From: Bacillota bacterium
Lineage (GTDB): Bacteria; Bacillota; Clostridia; Lachnospirales; Cellulosilyticaceae
Reading direction: 5' to 3'
DNA: 37,367 nucleotides
Assembly (NCBI GenBank): GCA_023393125.1
Contig: JAEWMQ010000110.1
Location: 1 to 37,367 of the forward strand
Shown here: positions 15,935-24,031 of the stretch, piece after piece
Position numbering within the stretch: position 1 is the first letter of the stretch
Layout of the letters: the number at the start of each line of letters is the position of its first letter
Position numbers and translations under genes: made by a program
Notes under the pieces: model-generated
What the model was told of the DNA's origin: nothing
What the model saw: only the letters and a program-made list of their open reading frames with translations
The model's database searches: none

Positions 15935-15995
15935 GTTACAGAAAGATAAATGATACGGGATATCATTTGAAAATAATTCTCAGGAGGTAATGATT

Positions 15996-16559
15996 ATGTC
16001 ATTAATTAATAAACAAGTTTCAGATTTTACAGTTCAAGCATACCAAAACGGTGAATTTAAAGAGGTAACACAAGACTCATTAAAAGGTCATTGGTCAGTA
16101 TTTGTATTCTATCCAGCAGACTTCACTTTCGTTTGTCCAACAGAGTTAGGTGAACTCGCAGATAACTACGCTAAATTCCAAGAAATTGGATGTGAAGTAT
16201 ACTCAGTATCTACAGATACTCACTTCGTTCATAAAGCATGGGCTGATACATCAGACACAATCGGAAAAATTAAATACCCAATGTTAGCAGATCCAACTGG
16301 TAAATTAGCTAGAGACTTCGAAGTTATGATCGAAGAAGAAGGTTTAGCTTTAAGAGGTTCATTCGTTATCAACCCAGAAGGTCAAATCAAAGCTTATGAA
16401 ATCCACGATAATGGTATCGGAAGAAATGCAGAAGAATTACTTAGAAAAGTTCAAGCTGCTCAATTCGTTGCAGAACATGGTGATCAAGTTTGTCCAGCTA
16501 AATGGCAACCAGGTGAAGAAACATTAACACCAAGCTTAGACTTAATTGGAAAACTTTAA
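15996..16559 (+). CDS. ahpC: Alkyl hydroperoxide reductase C (2-Cys peroxiredoxin)
   Basis: 187 residues from the ATG at 15996, the standard length of AhpC; this start has AGGAGG eight bases upstream, while an in-frame ATG at 15990 is too near. The peroxidatic Cys is C47 in FTFVCPTE and the resolving Cys is C166 in DQVCPAKW. The C-terminal helix TPSLDLIGKL is the usual end. It reduces hydrogen peroxide, alkyl hydroperoxides and peroxynitrite in the cytoplasm. It is followed by its likely reductase. Codon choice is more biased than in its neighbours (many AAA, GAA, TTA and TTC codons), which suits a highly expressed gene. Confidence 0.95.
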   Translation: MSLINKQVSDFTVQAYQNGEFKEVTQDSLKGHWSVFVFYPADFTFVCPTELGELADNYAKFQEIGCEVYSVSTDTHFVHKAWADTSDTIGKIKYPMLADPTGKLARDFEVMIEEEGLALRGSFVINPEGQIKAYEIHDNGIGRNAEELLRKVQAAQFVAEHGDQVCPAKWQPGEETLTPSLDLIGKL

Positions 16560-16572
16560 TACACATAAAGTT

Positions 16573-16604
16573 AAGAGGAAGTTGCTACTTTGCAGCTTCC
16601 TCTT
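16573..16604 (+). terminator. Hairpin between ahpC and its reductase
   Basis: AAGAGGAAG pairs with CTTCCTCTT, but the following bases (ACTAAATAAAG) lack a T-run. It is more likely a partial terminator or an mRNA-stabilising hairpin that lowers expression of the second gene. Confidence 0.5.
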
Positions 16605-16741
16605 ACTAAATAAAGATATTTTTAAAGAATTGACCCTTCATTTGATTATTTAAAAATGTTTTGATTTAGTTAAGGCAGAATTGATATGACAGATGAATGA
16701 CTAACTTCATATTCTATCTACAAATAAAAGGAGGATTAATA

Positions 16742-18409
16742 ATGGAAAAAATTTATGACTTAGTAATCATTGGTGGTGGTCCAGCAGGACTTTCTGCCGG
16801 AATTTATTCTGGAAGAGCCAAGTTAAATACACTTATTATCGAAAAAGATGAATTAGGTGGACAGGTAAATAAAACCTATGAAATCTCCAATTATCCAGGT
16901 GCCAAAGATAGTAATGGTCCGAAACTCATGTCTGAAATGAGAGCTCAAGCAGATGATTTTGGTGTAAACTTTTTATCAGCAGCTGTTACCAGTGTCTCAC
17001 TAGAAGGCGATATTAAAACACTTCAAACTGATAAAGGTGATATCAAAGCACGAGCTGTAATCATCGCAACTGGTGCTTCACCAAGACAACTAGGCTTTAA
17101 GGGTGAAAAAGAATTTACCGGAAGAGGGGTTGCATACTGTTCTACTTGTGATGGACAATTCTTTGAAGGCCTTGAGGTATTTGTTATTGGTGCTGGCTTT
17201 GCTGCTGCAGAAGAAGCTATATTCCTTACTAAATTTGCAACTAAAGTAACTGTTGTTGCTAGAGAACCAGAATTCACCTGTGCTAAATCTATTGCTGATA
17301 AGGTATTATCACATCCTAAAATCGAGGTTAAATTTAATACAGAAATCATTGAAGCTAGCGGAGACGAAATGGTTAACTACGCTAAGTTTATCAATAATCA
17401 AACTGGAGAAAGCTTTGAATATCATGCTAAGAAGGAAGATGGTTCCTTTGGAGTCTTTGTTTTTGTAGGCTATGCACCTCAAAGCGATTTATTTAGAGAC
17501 ATCCTAGAAGTTGATGGCGCTGGTTATCTAATTACTAATGACAATATGGAAACTCGTATTCCTGGTGTGTATGTAGCCGGAGATTTAAGACCAAAAGCTC
17601 TAAGACAAATTGTAACTGCTGTTTCAGATGGTGCTATTGCTGCTACAGCTGCGGAAAAATATGTTGTTGAACTTAAAGATAAATTAGGTATTAAAGATGA
17701 GTATGTTCCATCTAAAAAGGTAGAAAAAACTACTCCTATTAATTCTAATTCAGGAAATACATTATCAGCCGGTCGCAGCTCCCTTTTAAATGATGGTTTA
17801 AGAACACAGCTACAAGGTGTTTTAAGTAGAATGGAAAAAGAAGTAACACTTATCACTATTGTAGATGAACAAAATGCGAAGTCTATTGAATTAAGGGATT
17901 TATTATTAGACATTGCTGATTTAGGTGAAAAAGTTAATCTTGAAGTCTATATAAAAGGACAAAACAAGGATATTGAAGCTCAGTTTAATGTAGAACGTTA
18001 CCCTGTAGTTCTCCTTTTAGATCATACTAAAACCTTTAGTGGTGTTAAATTCTACGGTGTACCAGGTGGTCATGAGCTTAACTCCCTCATCTTAGCTCTT
18101 TATAATTTAGCAGGTCCTGGCCAAGCTATTAATGAGCAAGTATTATCAGATATTAAGAACTTAAATCAACCTACTAATATTAAAGTTTGTGTTTCTCTCT
18201 CATGTCATCTCTGCCCAGATGTAGTAGTTGCTGCTCAGAGAATCGCCATGGAAAATAAAAATGTAGAAACAGAAATGATCGATATATCCCTCTTCAAAGA
18301 ATTAAAAGATCAGTATAAGGTTATGAGTGTACCTGCTATTATTGTCAACAATGAGAAAGTACACTTTGGTGCTAAAAAAATTGATGAAATTCTAAACCTC
18401 ATTTCTTAA
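16742..18409 (+). CDS. AhpF homolog: thioredoxin reductase-like flavoprotein with C-terminal thioredoxin folds
   Basis: 555 residues from the ATG at 16742, eight bases after AAGGAGG (an upstream in-frame ATG at 16697 has no RBS). Residues 1-310 form a thioredoxin reductase core: FAD motif GGGPAGLSAG, redox pair C133-STC-136 in CSTCDGQFF, NAD(P)H motif GAGFAAAEEA and the second FAD motif GVYVAGD. After a linker (about 318-345) come two thioredoxin-fold units; the last carries C488-HLC-491. Classical AhpF has these folds at the N-terminus, so the domain order is swapped. This matches the AhpF homolog family found beside ahpC where no ordinary ahpF exists (TIGR03143). It should pass electrons from NAD(P)H via FAD and the two Cys pairs to AhpC. 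A strong terminator follows. Confidence 0.92.
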   Translation: MEKIYDLVIIGGGPAGLSAGIYSGRAKLNTLIIEKDELGGQVNKTYEISNYPGAKDSNGPKLMSEMRAQADDFGVNFLSAAVTSVSLEGDIKTLQTDKGDIKARAVIIATGASPRQLGFKGEKEFTGRGVAYCSTCDGQFFEGLEVFVIGAGFAAAEEAIFLTKFATKVTVVAREPEFTCAKSIADKVLSHPKIEVKFNTEIIEASGDEMVNYAKFINNQTGESFEYHAKKEDGSFGVFVFVGYAPQSDLFRDILEVDGAGYLITNDNMETRIPGVYVAGDLRPKALRQIVTAVSDGAIAATAAEKYVVELKDKLGIKDEYVPSKKVEKTTPINSNSGNTLSAGRSSLLNDGLRTQLQGVLSRMEKEVTLITIVDEQNAKSIELRDLLLDIADLGEKVNLEVYIKGQNKDIEAQFNVERYPVVLLLDHTKTFSGVKFYGVPGGHELNSLILALYNLAGPGQAINEQVLSDIKNLNQPTNIKVCVSLSCHLCPDVVVAAQRIAMENKNVETEMIDISLFKELKDQYKVMSVPAIIVNNEKVHFGAKKIDEILNLIS

Positions 18410-18416
18410 AAATAAC

Positions 18417-18458
18417 AAAAAGGATATTTTCAACTGACTCATTGAAAATATCCTTTTT
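18417..18458 (+). terminator. Terminator after the AhpF homolog
   Basis: AAAAAGGATATTTTCAA pairs with TTGAAAATATCCTTTTTT across a short loop. Confidence 0.9.
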
Positions 18459-18562
18459 TATTTATATTGTATAATTTAATAAAGCTCTCTTAATTATGAT
18501 ACTGGCCTTATAACTATTTCAAAGAAACATCATTTTCTCGTTTTATCTCTCAAGCTTACCCT

Positions 18563-18952
18563 TTAATATGGTTGAGGATAAGGATATGGTTGAGGATATG
18601 GTTGAGGTTGAGGATATGGGTATGGGTATGGCTGTGCGTAAGGATATGGTGGAGCATAATGTGGATAAGGTAACAATGATAGTGCTAATAGAGTAGCAAG
18701 TGGAAAATTAACACGTCTAAACCTTCTAAACCTTCTAGGATGCCTAAACTGCATCTGTCTACTATCTTCATCATCTCGAATCATTACATCTTCTCCCATA
18801 AGAACGTTAACACTATCAGGATCTACGCTTTCAATCACACCATCAAATTCTCGGCCATCTTGCATTCTTATAATAACATGGTAATTCATCATTGTTTTAC
18901 ATTCATTGTATAAATTCTGTAAGCTTGATTTAGTACTTGCTTCTGATTGCAT
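18563..18952 (-). CDS. Small protein with possible Sm-like core and Pro/Tyr-rich tail
   Basis: 129 residues in three parts. Residues 23-60 read VIIRMQDGREFDGVIESVDPDSVNVL, which has the G-x-x-F-x-G-x-(I/V) and alternating hydrophobic pattern of an Sm/LSm-type beta barrel; this is by eye. Next comes a basic stretch RHPRRFRRFRR and a short hydrophobic segment (VNFPLATLLALSLL). The last 35 residues are a low-complexity PYPYPQP repeat encoded by tandem ggtat/gaggat units. Start ATG follows GAAGGAG. Function unknown. A spore or surface protein is possible given the Pro/Tyr tail, but there is no supporting neighbour. The tail length is likely to vary by slippage. Confidence 0.72.
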   Translation of the reverse strand: MQSEASTKSSLQNLYNECKTMMNYHVIIRMQDGREFDGVIESVDPDSVNVLMGEDVMIRDDEDSRQMQFRHPRRFRRFRRVNFPLATLLALSLLPYPHYAPPYPYAQPYPYPYPQPQPYPQPYPYPQPY

Positions 18953-19114
18953 TTCATCAACTCCTTCTACATTATAATATTAATTTATAAAAGAAGCGTT
19001 CCATGTCTAACAAATAAATATTACAGAAATTTCCATATCTCTAATCCAGCTTACCAATTAATAGTTTGCAGATTAGCTTTCTAAATTCTTTAGTCACCAA
19101 ATAAAGATTTCGCA

Positions 19115-21025
19115 TCAAACTTCTTGTAACTCTAGCCACTCTTTCATAGCCGTATCTAATTGTACTTGTATTGCATGACTTTCTTTCTCAAATTCTAGAT
19201 ACTTAATATAGTCATTCGCTGCTTCCTCAAGTAACTTACTAACTTCTTTCTGCTTGGCTTCTAAGTGCTCGATATCTTCTTCTAATTTTCTTATTTTAAA
19301 CATATTCGGAGAAGATTTACGTTCCTTGTGAACCTTCTCTTGTGTTATTTCTTCCTTTTGCATACTTCTAGTTGTATCTTTTACCTCATTCTTTTGCTGC
19401 CCCACCTGCTTCTCACTTTTTTCTTTATAATACTCATAGTTTCCTAAATAATTAGTAATGCCATAACCTTTTATCTCACTAACCCTAGTTGCTAACTTAT
19501 TAATAAAGTAGCGATCATGGGAAATGAAAACTAAGGTACCATTAAAACTCTGCAGGGCCTCTTCTAAATTCTCTCTTGAATCAATATCTAGATGATTAGT
19601 GGGTTCATCTAAAATCAGTAAATTAATATCTTCCTGTATGAGCTTACATAAAAGTAATCTACTTTTTTCTCCTCCAGATAAGTCCTTTACCTTTTTAAAA
19701 ACACTTTCTCCATAAAATAAGAACTTAGCTAAGGTCTGTCTTGCCTTGGTTTCTGTCATGACCACATCTACTTTAAAAGCTTCTAATACGGTTAATTCTT
19801 CATTAGGAAAGTGTATCTGTTGCGGTAAATAGGCTACTTTTAACCTTGTTCCTAAGCTAATTGTTCCTTGGTCCTGTGTTTCTTCTCCTAATATCATTTT
19901 AATAAGCGTAGATTTACCACATCCATTCTCTCCAATTAATGCAATACGCTCTTTATAATAAACATGCCACTCTAGATTATCAAAAAGCTTCTTTTGCTCA
20001 AAAGCCTTACCCACACCACTTAAGCTTAATACATCCTTTCCAGAACGTTCTGTCTCATTAAAAGTAAGTGCCATTTGTGCTGCTTCTAAAACAGGTTTTT
20101 CTAGCTTTTCCATTTTTTCTAAACGCTTTTGCATACAAGCCGCTTTTTTAAACAAGTCTTCATTATCTCCCTGAGCCGCCCATATTCTAAGACGTTTAAT
20201 GGCTTTTTCCATTGCCTTAATCTTCTTTTGCTGATCCTCATAAGCTTCAAATTCTGCTAATAAAATACGTTCCTTCTCCTCGGCATAAGCTGTATAATTC
20301 CCATAAAAGGTAGTGGCTTTTCCTCGTTCTAACTCTACTACTTTAGTAGCGACTTGATCTAAGAAATAACGATCATGAGAAATCATTAAGACTGCTCCTC
20401 TATAGCTTCGTAAATACGCCTCTAACCATTCCATAGCCCGCACATCTAGGTGATTAGTCGGTTCGTCTAATAACAGAATATCTGGATTTTCTAATAACAC
20501 CTTACCTAGTAGAACTGTAGTCTTTTCCCCTCCACTTAAGCTCATGAAAGGCTTGTTTAAGAAGCTTGCTTTAAACTGAAGTCCCTCAATCATTCGATTT
20601 AATTGTTCTTCTATTTCATACCCACCTTGACTTTCAAACACTTGGCATGTTTCCCCGTATTTATGAAGCAACCTTTCTAGTTCTTTTTCCTCTGCTTGTG
20701 CCATGGCTTCTTCTAGCTTATGCATCTCGGCTCTAAGCTTTAGTTGCTCCTTAAAGGCCATCTTCAGCACGTCTCTTACAGTAACTTCCTTATCATAATG
20801 TGGAATTTGCTCTACATACCCTAGCTTTGCACCTTTACGAATGAAAATATCTCCCTTATCCTGAGGCTCTATCCCCATAATAATTTTAAATAAGGTGGTT
20901 TTACCTGTTCCATTTTTCCCGATCAAAGCAACTCTTTCACGTTCTTGAACCTCAAAACTAACGCCATTTAAAATTTGATAAATACTAAACCCTTTTTCTA
21001 CTTCATTTACTGCTAACTGTATCAT
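19115..21025 (-). CDS. ABC-F family ATPase (ribosome-associated type)
   Basis: 636 residues with two ABC ATPase domains and no membrane part. First domain: Walker A GKNGTGKTT (about 37-45), signature LSGGEKTTVLL, Walker B ILLLDEPTNHLD. Second: GENGCGKST, LSGGEKSRLLL, LLILDEPTNHLD. Between them is the basic P-site tether region (FEAYEDQQKKIKAMEKAIKRL), and the C-terminal 90 residues are a charged coiled coil. ABC-F proteins bind the ribosomal E site and either rescue stalled ribosomes or protect against ribosome-targeting antibiotics; the class is not decided by the motifs. It resembles YdiF/Uup-type more than dedicated resistance proteins in having the C-terminal coiled coil. A terminator hairpin just before the RBS suggests attenuation. 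Confidence 0.92.
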   Translation of the reverse strand: MIQLAVNEVEKGFSIYQILNGVSFEVQERERVALIGKNGTGKTTLFKIIMGIEPQDKGDIFIRKGAKLGYVEQIPHYDKEVTVRDVLKMAFKEQLKLRAEMHKLEEAMAQAEEKELERLLHKYGETCQVFESQGGYEIEEQLNRMIEGLQFKASFLNKPFMSLSGGEKTTVLLGKVLLENPDILLLDEPTNHLDVRAMEWLEAYLRSYRGAVLMISHDRYFLDQVATKVVELERGKATTFYGNYTAYAEEKERILLAEFEAYEDQQKKIKAMEKAIKRLRIWAAQGDNEDLFKKAACMQKRLEKMEKLEKPVLEAAQMALTFNETERSGKDVLSLSGVGKAFEQKKLFDNLEWHVYYKERIALIGENGCGKSTLIKMILGEETQDQGTISLGTRLKVAYLPQQIHFPNEELTVLEAFKVDVVMTETKARQTLAKFLFYGESVFKKVKDLSGGEKSRLLLCKLIQEDINLLILDEPTNHLDIDSRENLEEALQSFNGTLVFISHDRYFINKLATRVSEIKGYGITNYLGNYEYYKEKSEKQVGQQKNEVKDTTRSMQKEEITQEKVHKERKSSPNMFKIRKLEEDIEHLEAKQKEVSKLLEEAANDYIKYLEFEKESHAIQVQLDTAMKEWLELQEV

Positions 21026-21043
21026 TTAATCTCCTCCAATCAA

Positions 21044-21082
21044 TAAAAGCCCAAGTGGTATACATTCCTTACCTGGACTTTT
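21044..21082 (-). terminator. Attenuator-like terminator before the ABC-F gene
   Basis: On the minus strand AAAAGTCCAGG pairs with CCACTTGGGCTTTT and is followed by ATTG, ending eight or so bases before the GGAGGAG RBS. A second hairpin GGAGC/GCTCC lies just upstream (21090-21108). A very short frame GTG-AAA-AAT-AAG-TAT-AGG-AGC-AAA-TAA precedes it, without a good RBS. Confidence 0.6.
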
Positions 21083-21152
21083 ACTAATGGAGCGGATTAT
21101 TTGCTCCTATACTTATTTTTCACGTACTTAATTTTTAGATAAAAATGCGCAC

Positions 21153-21183
21153 AAAAATACCAGGTAAGCTTCTCTCACCTGGC
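21153..21183 (-). terminator. Terminator of the 49-residue gene
   Basis: On the minus strand GCCAGGT pairs with ACCTGGT across GAGAGAAGCTT, followed by ATTTTT. Confidence 0.8.
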
Positions 21184-21200
21184 ATAAAAAATTACATCAC

Positions 21201-21350
21201 TTATTTAGGTAAAGATGACTCACTTTGTTTGGAAACAATATTCAATTTTGGACAGACTCCTCCCGCAAAAGGGCATACAACATGTGTAATCCCAGATAAT
21301 GCCATTGGTAATCGATCTAAAATTGTATTTCCATACACAAAATGACTCAT
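21201..21350 (-). CDS. 49-residue hypothetical peptide with its own transcription unit
   Basis: Not recognised. The peptide begins MSHFVYGNTILDRLPMALSG, has a central Cys/Gly-rich core (THVVCPFAGGVCPKLN, two Cys seven residues apart) and a polar tail ending SLPK. The case for a real gene is strong: promoter TTTACA-N17-TATGCT at 21384-21412, a consensus AGGAGGTG RBS six bases before the ATG, and a hairpin terminator 18 bp past the stop. There is no clear signal peptide or membrane segment, though residues 14-32 are mildly hydrophobic. It lies between a Rid-family gene and an ABC-F gene. A signal, a small redox or metal-binding peptide, or a modified peptide precursor are possible; none is shown. 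Confidence 0.7.
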   Translation of the reverse strand: MSHFVYGNTILDRLPMALSGITHVVCPFAGGVCPKLNIVSKQSESSLPK

Positions 21351-21383
21351 ACTCTTCACCTCCTAAGTGTTATATTCTTTCTC

Positions 21384-21412
21384 AGCATATCATATCTATA
21401 ATCAATTGTAAA
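21384..21412 (-). promoter_or_regulatory. Promoter of the 49-residue gene
   Basis: TTTACA (21407-21412), a 17-bp spacer and TATGCT (21384-21389) on the minus strand. Confidence 0.65.
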
Positions 21413-21450
21413 TAATGTTTATTATCTTGAATATTTAGACTCATCACATT

Positions 21451-21726
21451 CTATTTCTTATATGCTATAGCATCCATTTGAATATGAAGTCCCTCTGCTC
21501 CTCCGATATGCGCGAAATTAGTTTCAATCGTTTTTCTAGCTGGATAATTGCCTTTGAAACGCTCTTTAAATACCTTTTCCATATCATCTAATGCTCCATT
21601 TACCTGCGCCTCAAAAGATTGTCCCACATTCCCCACACAAAAATTAAGAAAAACATAATCTCCTGCTTCTACCATTCCTGATAAGGCATATTCTTCGTTA
21701 ATATCAAATCTTTTAATTTCACTCAT
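21451..21726 (-). CDS. Rid-family (YjgF/RidA-like) protein, short form
   Basis: 91 residues against about 125 for typical RidA. It keeps the family pattern at both ends: GDYVFLNFCVG (strand), EAQVNGALDDMEKVF (helix), NYPARKTIET (with the Arg that binds the substrate carboxylate in RidA) and the final strand HIQMDAIAYKK. The middle part that normally holds the KVTVFL-D-M strand is missing. RidA members hydrolyse reactive enamines and imines from PLP enzymes; whether this short form does so is uncertain. It stands alone on the minus strand. Confidence 0.72.
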   Translation of the reverse strand: MSEIKRFDINEEYALSGMVEAGDYVFLNFCVGNVGQSFEAQVNGALDDMEKVFKERFKGNYPARKTIETNFAHIGGAEGLHIQMDAIAYKK

Positions 21727-22046
21727 GTTTTATCTCCCCTTTTTATTTTAAGTTACCATATGATATATGACAGCTATATGTCATATTTCTAGTAAATAAA
21801 AAGCTAAAACATATTTCTATTATATCACTTACTTATGATACGGCTCACAATACTAGTAGCATCTACTACCATTTTATATGTAAAAATTTAGTAATTTTTT
21901 CTATCATCATATTCATACTTATGTTATACTAGGCAAGTATAAATTTAATCTAACCGTAGAGGATGGCTACGGAGGTTTTGAACGTTTTCTCCTCCTTGGG
22001 CTATTGGTGATTCAATCATCATAGTGCAAAGGGGGTGGTATTGGAT

Positions 22047-22211
22047 ATGATACTAATGATAAGTATAGTATTAGCTATTTTGACTATTACTATTGTTTAT
22101 GTTCTTAAAGGCATTTATATTAATAAATTCAACCTTGAAGGCAGTCTAAAAGGTTTCAAATTAAGTTTTGAAACTAAAAATGAAAAAGACACCCCATCCA
22201 GCAAGAAGTAG
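22047..22211 (+). CDS. 54-residue single-pass membrane peptide, copy 1
   Basis: The peptide starts MILMISIVLAILTITIVYVL (one membrane helix, residues 1-20), then KGIYINKFNLEGSLKGFKLS, which is amphipathic, and a charged tail FETKNEKDTPSSKK. Start ATG at 22047 is eight bases after AAGGGGGTGG; in-frame TTG (22041) and GTG (22035) starts are too close to the RBS. Conservation with copy 2 is higher in protein than in the flanks, which argues for a functional protein. The design (short, one helix, charged tail, long structured leader, tandem hairpins) is like type I toxin peptides, but no antisense RNA promoter was found. A small regulatory or phage-derived membrane protein is equally possible. 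Confidence 0.78.
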   Translation: MILMISIVLAILTITIVYVLKGIYINKFNLEGSLKGFKLSFETKNEKDTPSSKK

Positions 22212-22226
22212 TGTCCTTTTTCATCT
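22188..22226 (+). terminator. Hairpin across the stop codon of the peptide ORF
   Basis: GAAAAAGACAC pairs with GTGTCCTTTTTC, the second arm running into a T-rich segment. In copy 2 the second arm is changed to GTGTCTATG, so this hairpin is not conserved. Confidence 0.55.
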
Positions 22227-22283
22227 AGTTATTATTTTTTCATTCCAATAGCCCTAAAATAAAACAAACGTCTCACCTTAGGA

Positions 22284-22320
22284 ATGCTTAGTAGTTAGCA
22301 GCTACTGAGCATTTCTTTTA
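22284..22320 (+). terminator. Terminator of peptide cassette 1
   Basis: ATGCTTAGTAG pairs with CTACTGAGCAT, followed by TTCTTTT. Also a possible end for minus-strand aroA. Confidence 0.72.
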
Positions 22321-22473
22321 TACTTATATTATAACAGTATTTGTTTAAAAATAAACCCTTTAGAATAATTTATCTATAGGATTTAATCTTTAGGAATTAA
22401 TTTCTTTTGTCTAAAAAGGCATATTTTAGTGCTAATAAACCATTAATTGCAAGTATAGTATTTAAAACTTTCC

Positions 22474-23787
22474 TTAAGTTGTTAGGCTTATCATGACTTC
22501 TTCCAATACCTCAAAATATTTCTCAAAGGTTTTTCTGCAGCACATAGGGTCTGAAATAGTAATCCCTTCTGCTCTTAGTCCAATAAGTGAAAAGCCCATT
22601 GCCATACGATGGTCGTCATAAGTCTCAACTATTGCTGCTGCTGGCACTCCTGGATAAATGGTCACACCATCCTCATCCTCGTCACAACGAATTCCCATCT
22701 TGCGAAGTTCCGTAGCTATAGCTTTTATACGATTACTCTCCTGATATTTTGTATGACCAATTCCTTTTATAACTGTAGGTGAATCTGCAAATGGTGCAAG
22801 TGCAGCTAATGTAATCGCCTGGTCTGAACAAGCATGCATATCCGCTGTAATGCCTTTATATTTTCCATCTGCTGGGCCTTTTACACTAATTCCCTCTGGT
22901 GTTTCCTCTACAGCACACCCCATTTCTTCTAAGAAGCTGATAAATTGAATATCTCCTTGTAATGAATCAAAAAAGACATTTTCCACTATCACCTCTATAC
23001 CTAAAAGCGCTGCCATACCATAGAAATAGCAAGCTGCTGATACATCTGGTTCTATCTGATACTGCTTTGCCTCATAGCTTTGTCCCTTTGAAATAAAGTA
23101 TTGATGCATTTGTGGTTCTTTAACCTCTAGACCAAACTGTTTCATCATCTTAATTGTCATATCAATATAAGCCATACCATGTGTGCCTTCTAAAGAAATC
23201 GTTACATCCTCTTTAAAACAGGTAGAAGCAATAAGAAGTGCACTTAAAAACTGACTGCTTTTTTTAATATCCACACTCATTTTATCTTTAGTCACAGGTT
23301 TACCTGTTAAGGTAAATGGGAAATAACCTTCTTCCAATTCATAATCCACTTTTGTTCCCAAACCTTCTAGAGTATGAAGTAGTGGCGCCATAGGACGTTT
23401 TCTCATCTGCTCTGAGGCATCTAATTTATACACGCCTTCCGACACCCCTAGAAAAGCTGTTAAAAAACGTGCTGCTGTTCCTGCACTTCCTACATAGATT
23501 TCTGCCTCACGCTTTGGCACTTTTCCCTTTAAGCCACGCACCTTAATAATACATGCTGCTTCATCTACTTCTGTTTCGAACCCCAAATCTTGTACACATT
23601 GCAGAAAATGACGTGAATCATCACTAAAAAGCGTGCCTTTTAATTCACTGATTCCATCTGCTAATGTAGCAATAAGTAGCGCCCTATTGGTAATACTTTT
23701 AGACCCTGGTACGTTCACCTTAACTTTTTTATCTGTATTTATTTTATTAAACAATGTTTTTACTTGATATACTTCCTGCTGCAACAT
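22474..23787 (-). CDS. aroA: 3-phosphoshikimate 1-carboxyvinyltransferase (EPSP synthase)
   Basis: 437 residues, full length. It joins phosphoenolpyruvate to shikimate-3-phosphate in the sixth step of the shikimate pathway. Seen motifs: VPGSKSITNRALL (Lys/Ser/Arg of both substrates), GSAGTAARFLTA (residues 100-111), the Arg of MRKRPM, SSQFLSALL, the catalytic Asp and Glu region ESNRIKAIATELRKMG, and YDDHRMAMGFSL. The PEP loop has Ser for the usual Asn and Phe108 where E. coli has Pro101; this AGTAxRFLTA form is like that of Bacteroidetes and is neither the classic class I nor class II sequence. RBS GGGAGG; extended -10 promoter TGTTATAAT at 23856-23864. No other aro gene is adjacent. Confidence 0.94.
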   Translation of the reverse strand: MLQQEVYQVKTLFNKINTDKKVKVNVPGSKSITNRALLIATLADGISELKGTLFSDDSRHFLQCVQDLGFETEVDEAACIIKVRGLKGKVPKREAEIYVGSAGTAARFLTAFLGVSEGVYKLDASEQMRKRPMAPLLHTLEGLGTKVDYELEEGYFPFTLTGKPVTKDKMSVDIKKSSQFLSALLIASTCFKEDVTISLEGTHGMAYIDMTIKMMKQFGLEVKEPQMHQYFISKGQSYEAKQYQIEPDVSAACYFYGMAALLGIEVIVENVFFDSLQGDIQFISFLEEMGCAVEETPEGISVKGPADGKYKGITADMHACSDQAITLAALAPFADSPTVIKGIGHTKYQESNRIKAIATELRKMGIRCDEDEDGVTIYPGVPAAAIVETYDDHRMAMGFSLIGLRAEGITISDPMCCRKTFEKYFEVLEEVMISLTT

Positions 23788-23855
23788 TTACTTGATTCCT
23801 CCCTATTTTATAGCTCATTTCTACTATCTCACAACGCCAATATAAATTTCTGATT

Positions 23856-23864
23856 ATTATAACA
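23856..23864 (-). promoter_or_regulatory. Extended -10 promoter of aroA
   Basis: TGTTATAAT on the minus strand, about 69 bp before the start codon. No convincing -35 at the right distance. Confidence 0.55.
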
Positions 23865-23964
23865 TAGATTTACTTTTCAACCTAGTCCTAGCTTAACACG
23901 TTCCTAGGTTTATATCTATTGCCCACGGACTTCCTCTCCAGATTGCACCCATACTAGGCACATT

Positions 23965-24014
23965 AAAAATAGGCCTACTGCAAATCTATCTTTAGATTAT
24001 TTTGCAACAGGCCC
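23965..24014 (-). terminator. Terminator of the DUF1540 gene
   Basis: On the minus strand GGCCT with TTGCAAAA pairs with TTGCA and AGGCC, followed by TATTTTT. Confidence 0.75.
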
Positions 24015-24031
24015 CTTCATTTGACTCTATT

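Larger units (their letters stand above)
21872..22359 (+). repeat. Peptide cassette, copy 1 (direct repeat of 36865-37366)
   Basis: About 490 bp, near 90% alike by eye to the second copy 15 kb away. It contains an extended -10 promoter TGTTATACT (21922-21930), a leader with hairpin CCGTAG/CTACGG (21954-21972) and GGAGG/CCTCC (21971-21995), a 54-codon ORF, a hairpin across its stop codon, and a terminator. Similarity starts at TTTTATATGTAAAAATT and ends at ATAAACCCT. No terminal inverted repeats or target duplications are seen. Confidence 0.88.

Noticed and set aside
17023..17913. Minus-strand open frames inside the AhpF homolog
   Set aside because: Shadows of a well-supported plus-strand gene, without RBS.
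22047..22211. Firm call of a type I toxin-antitoxin system for the 54-residue peptide
   Set aside because: The peptide shape fits, but no antisense RNA promoter or terminator pair could be identified on the minus strand of either copy.
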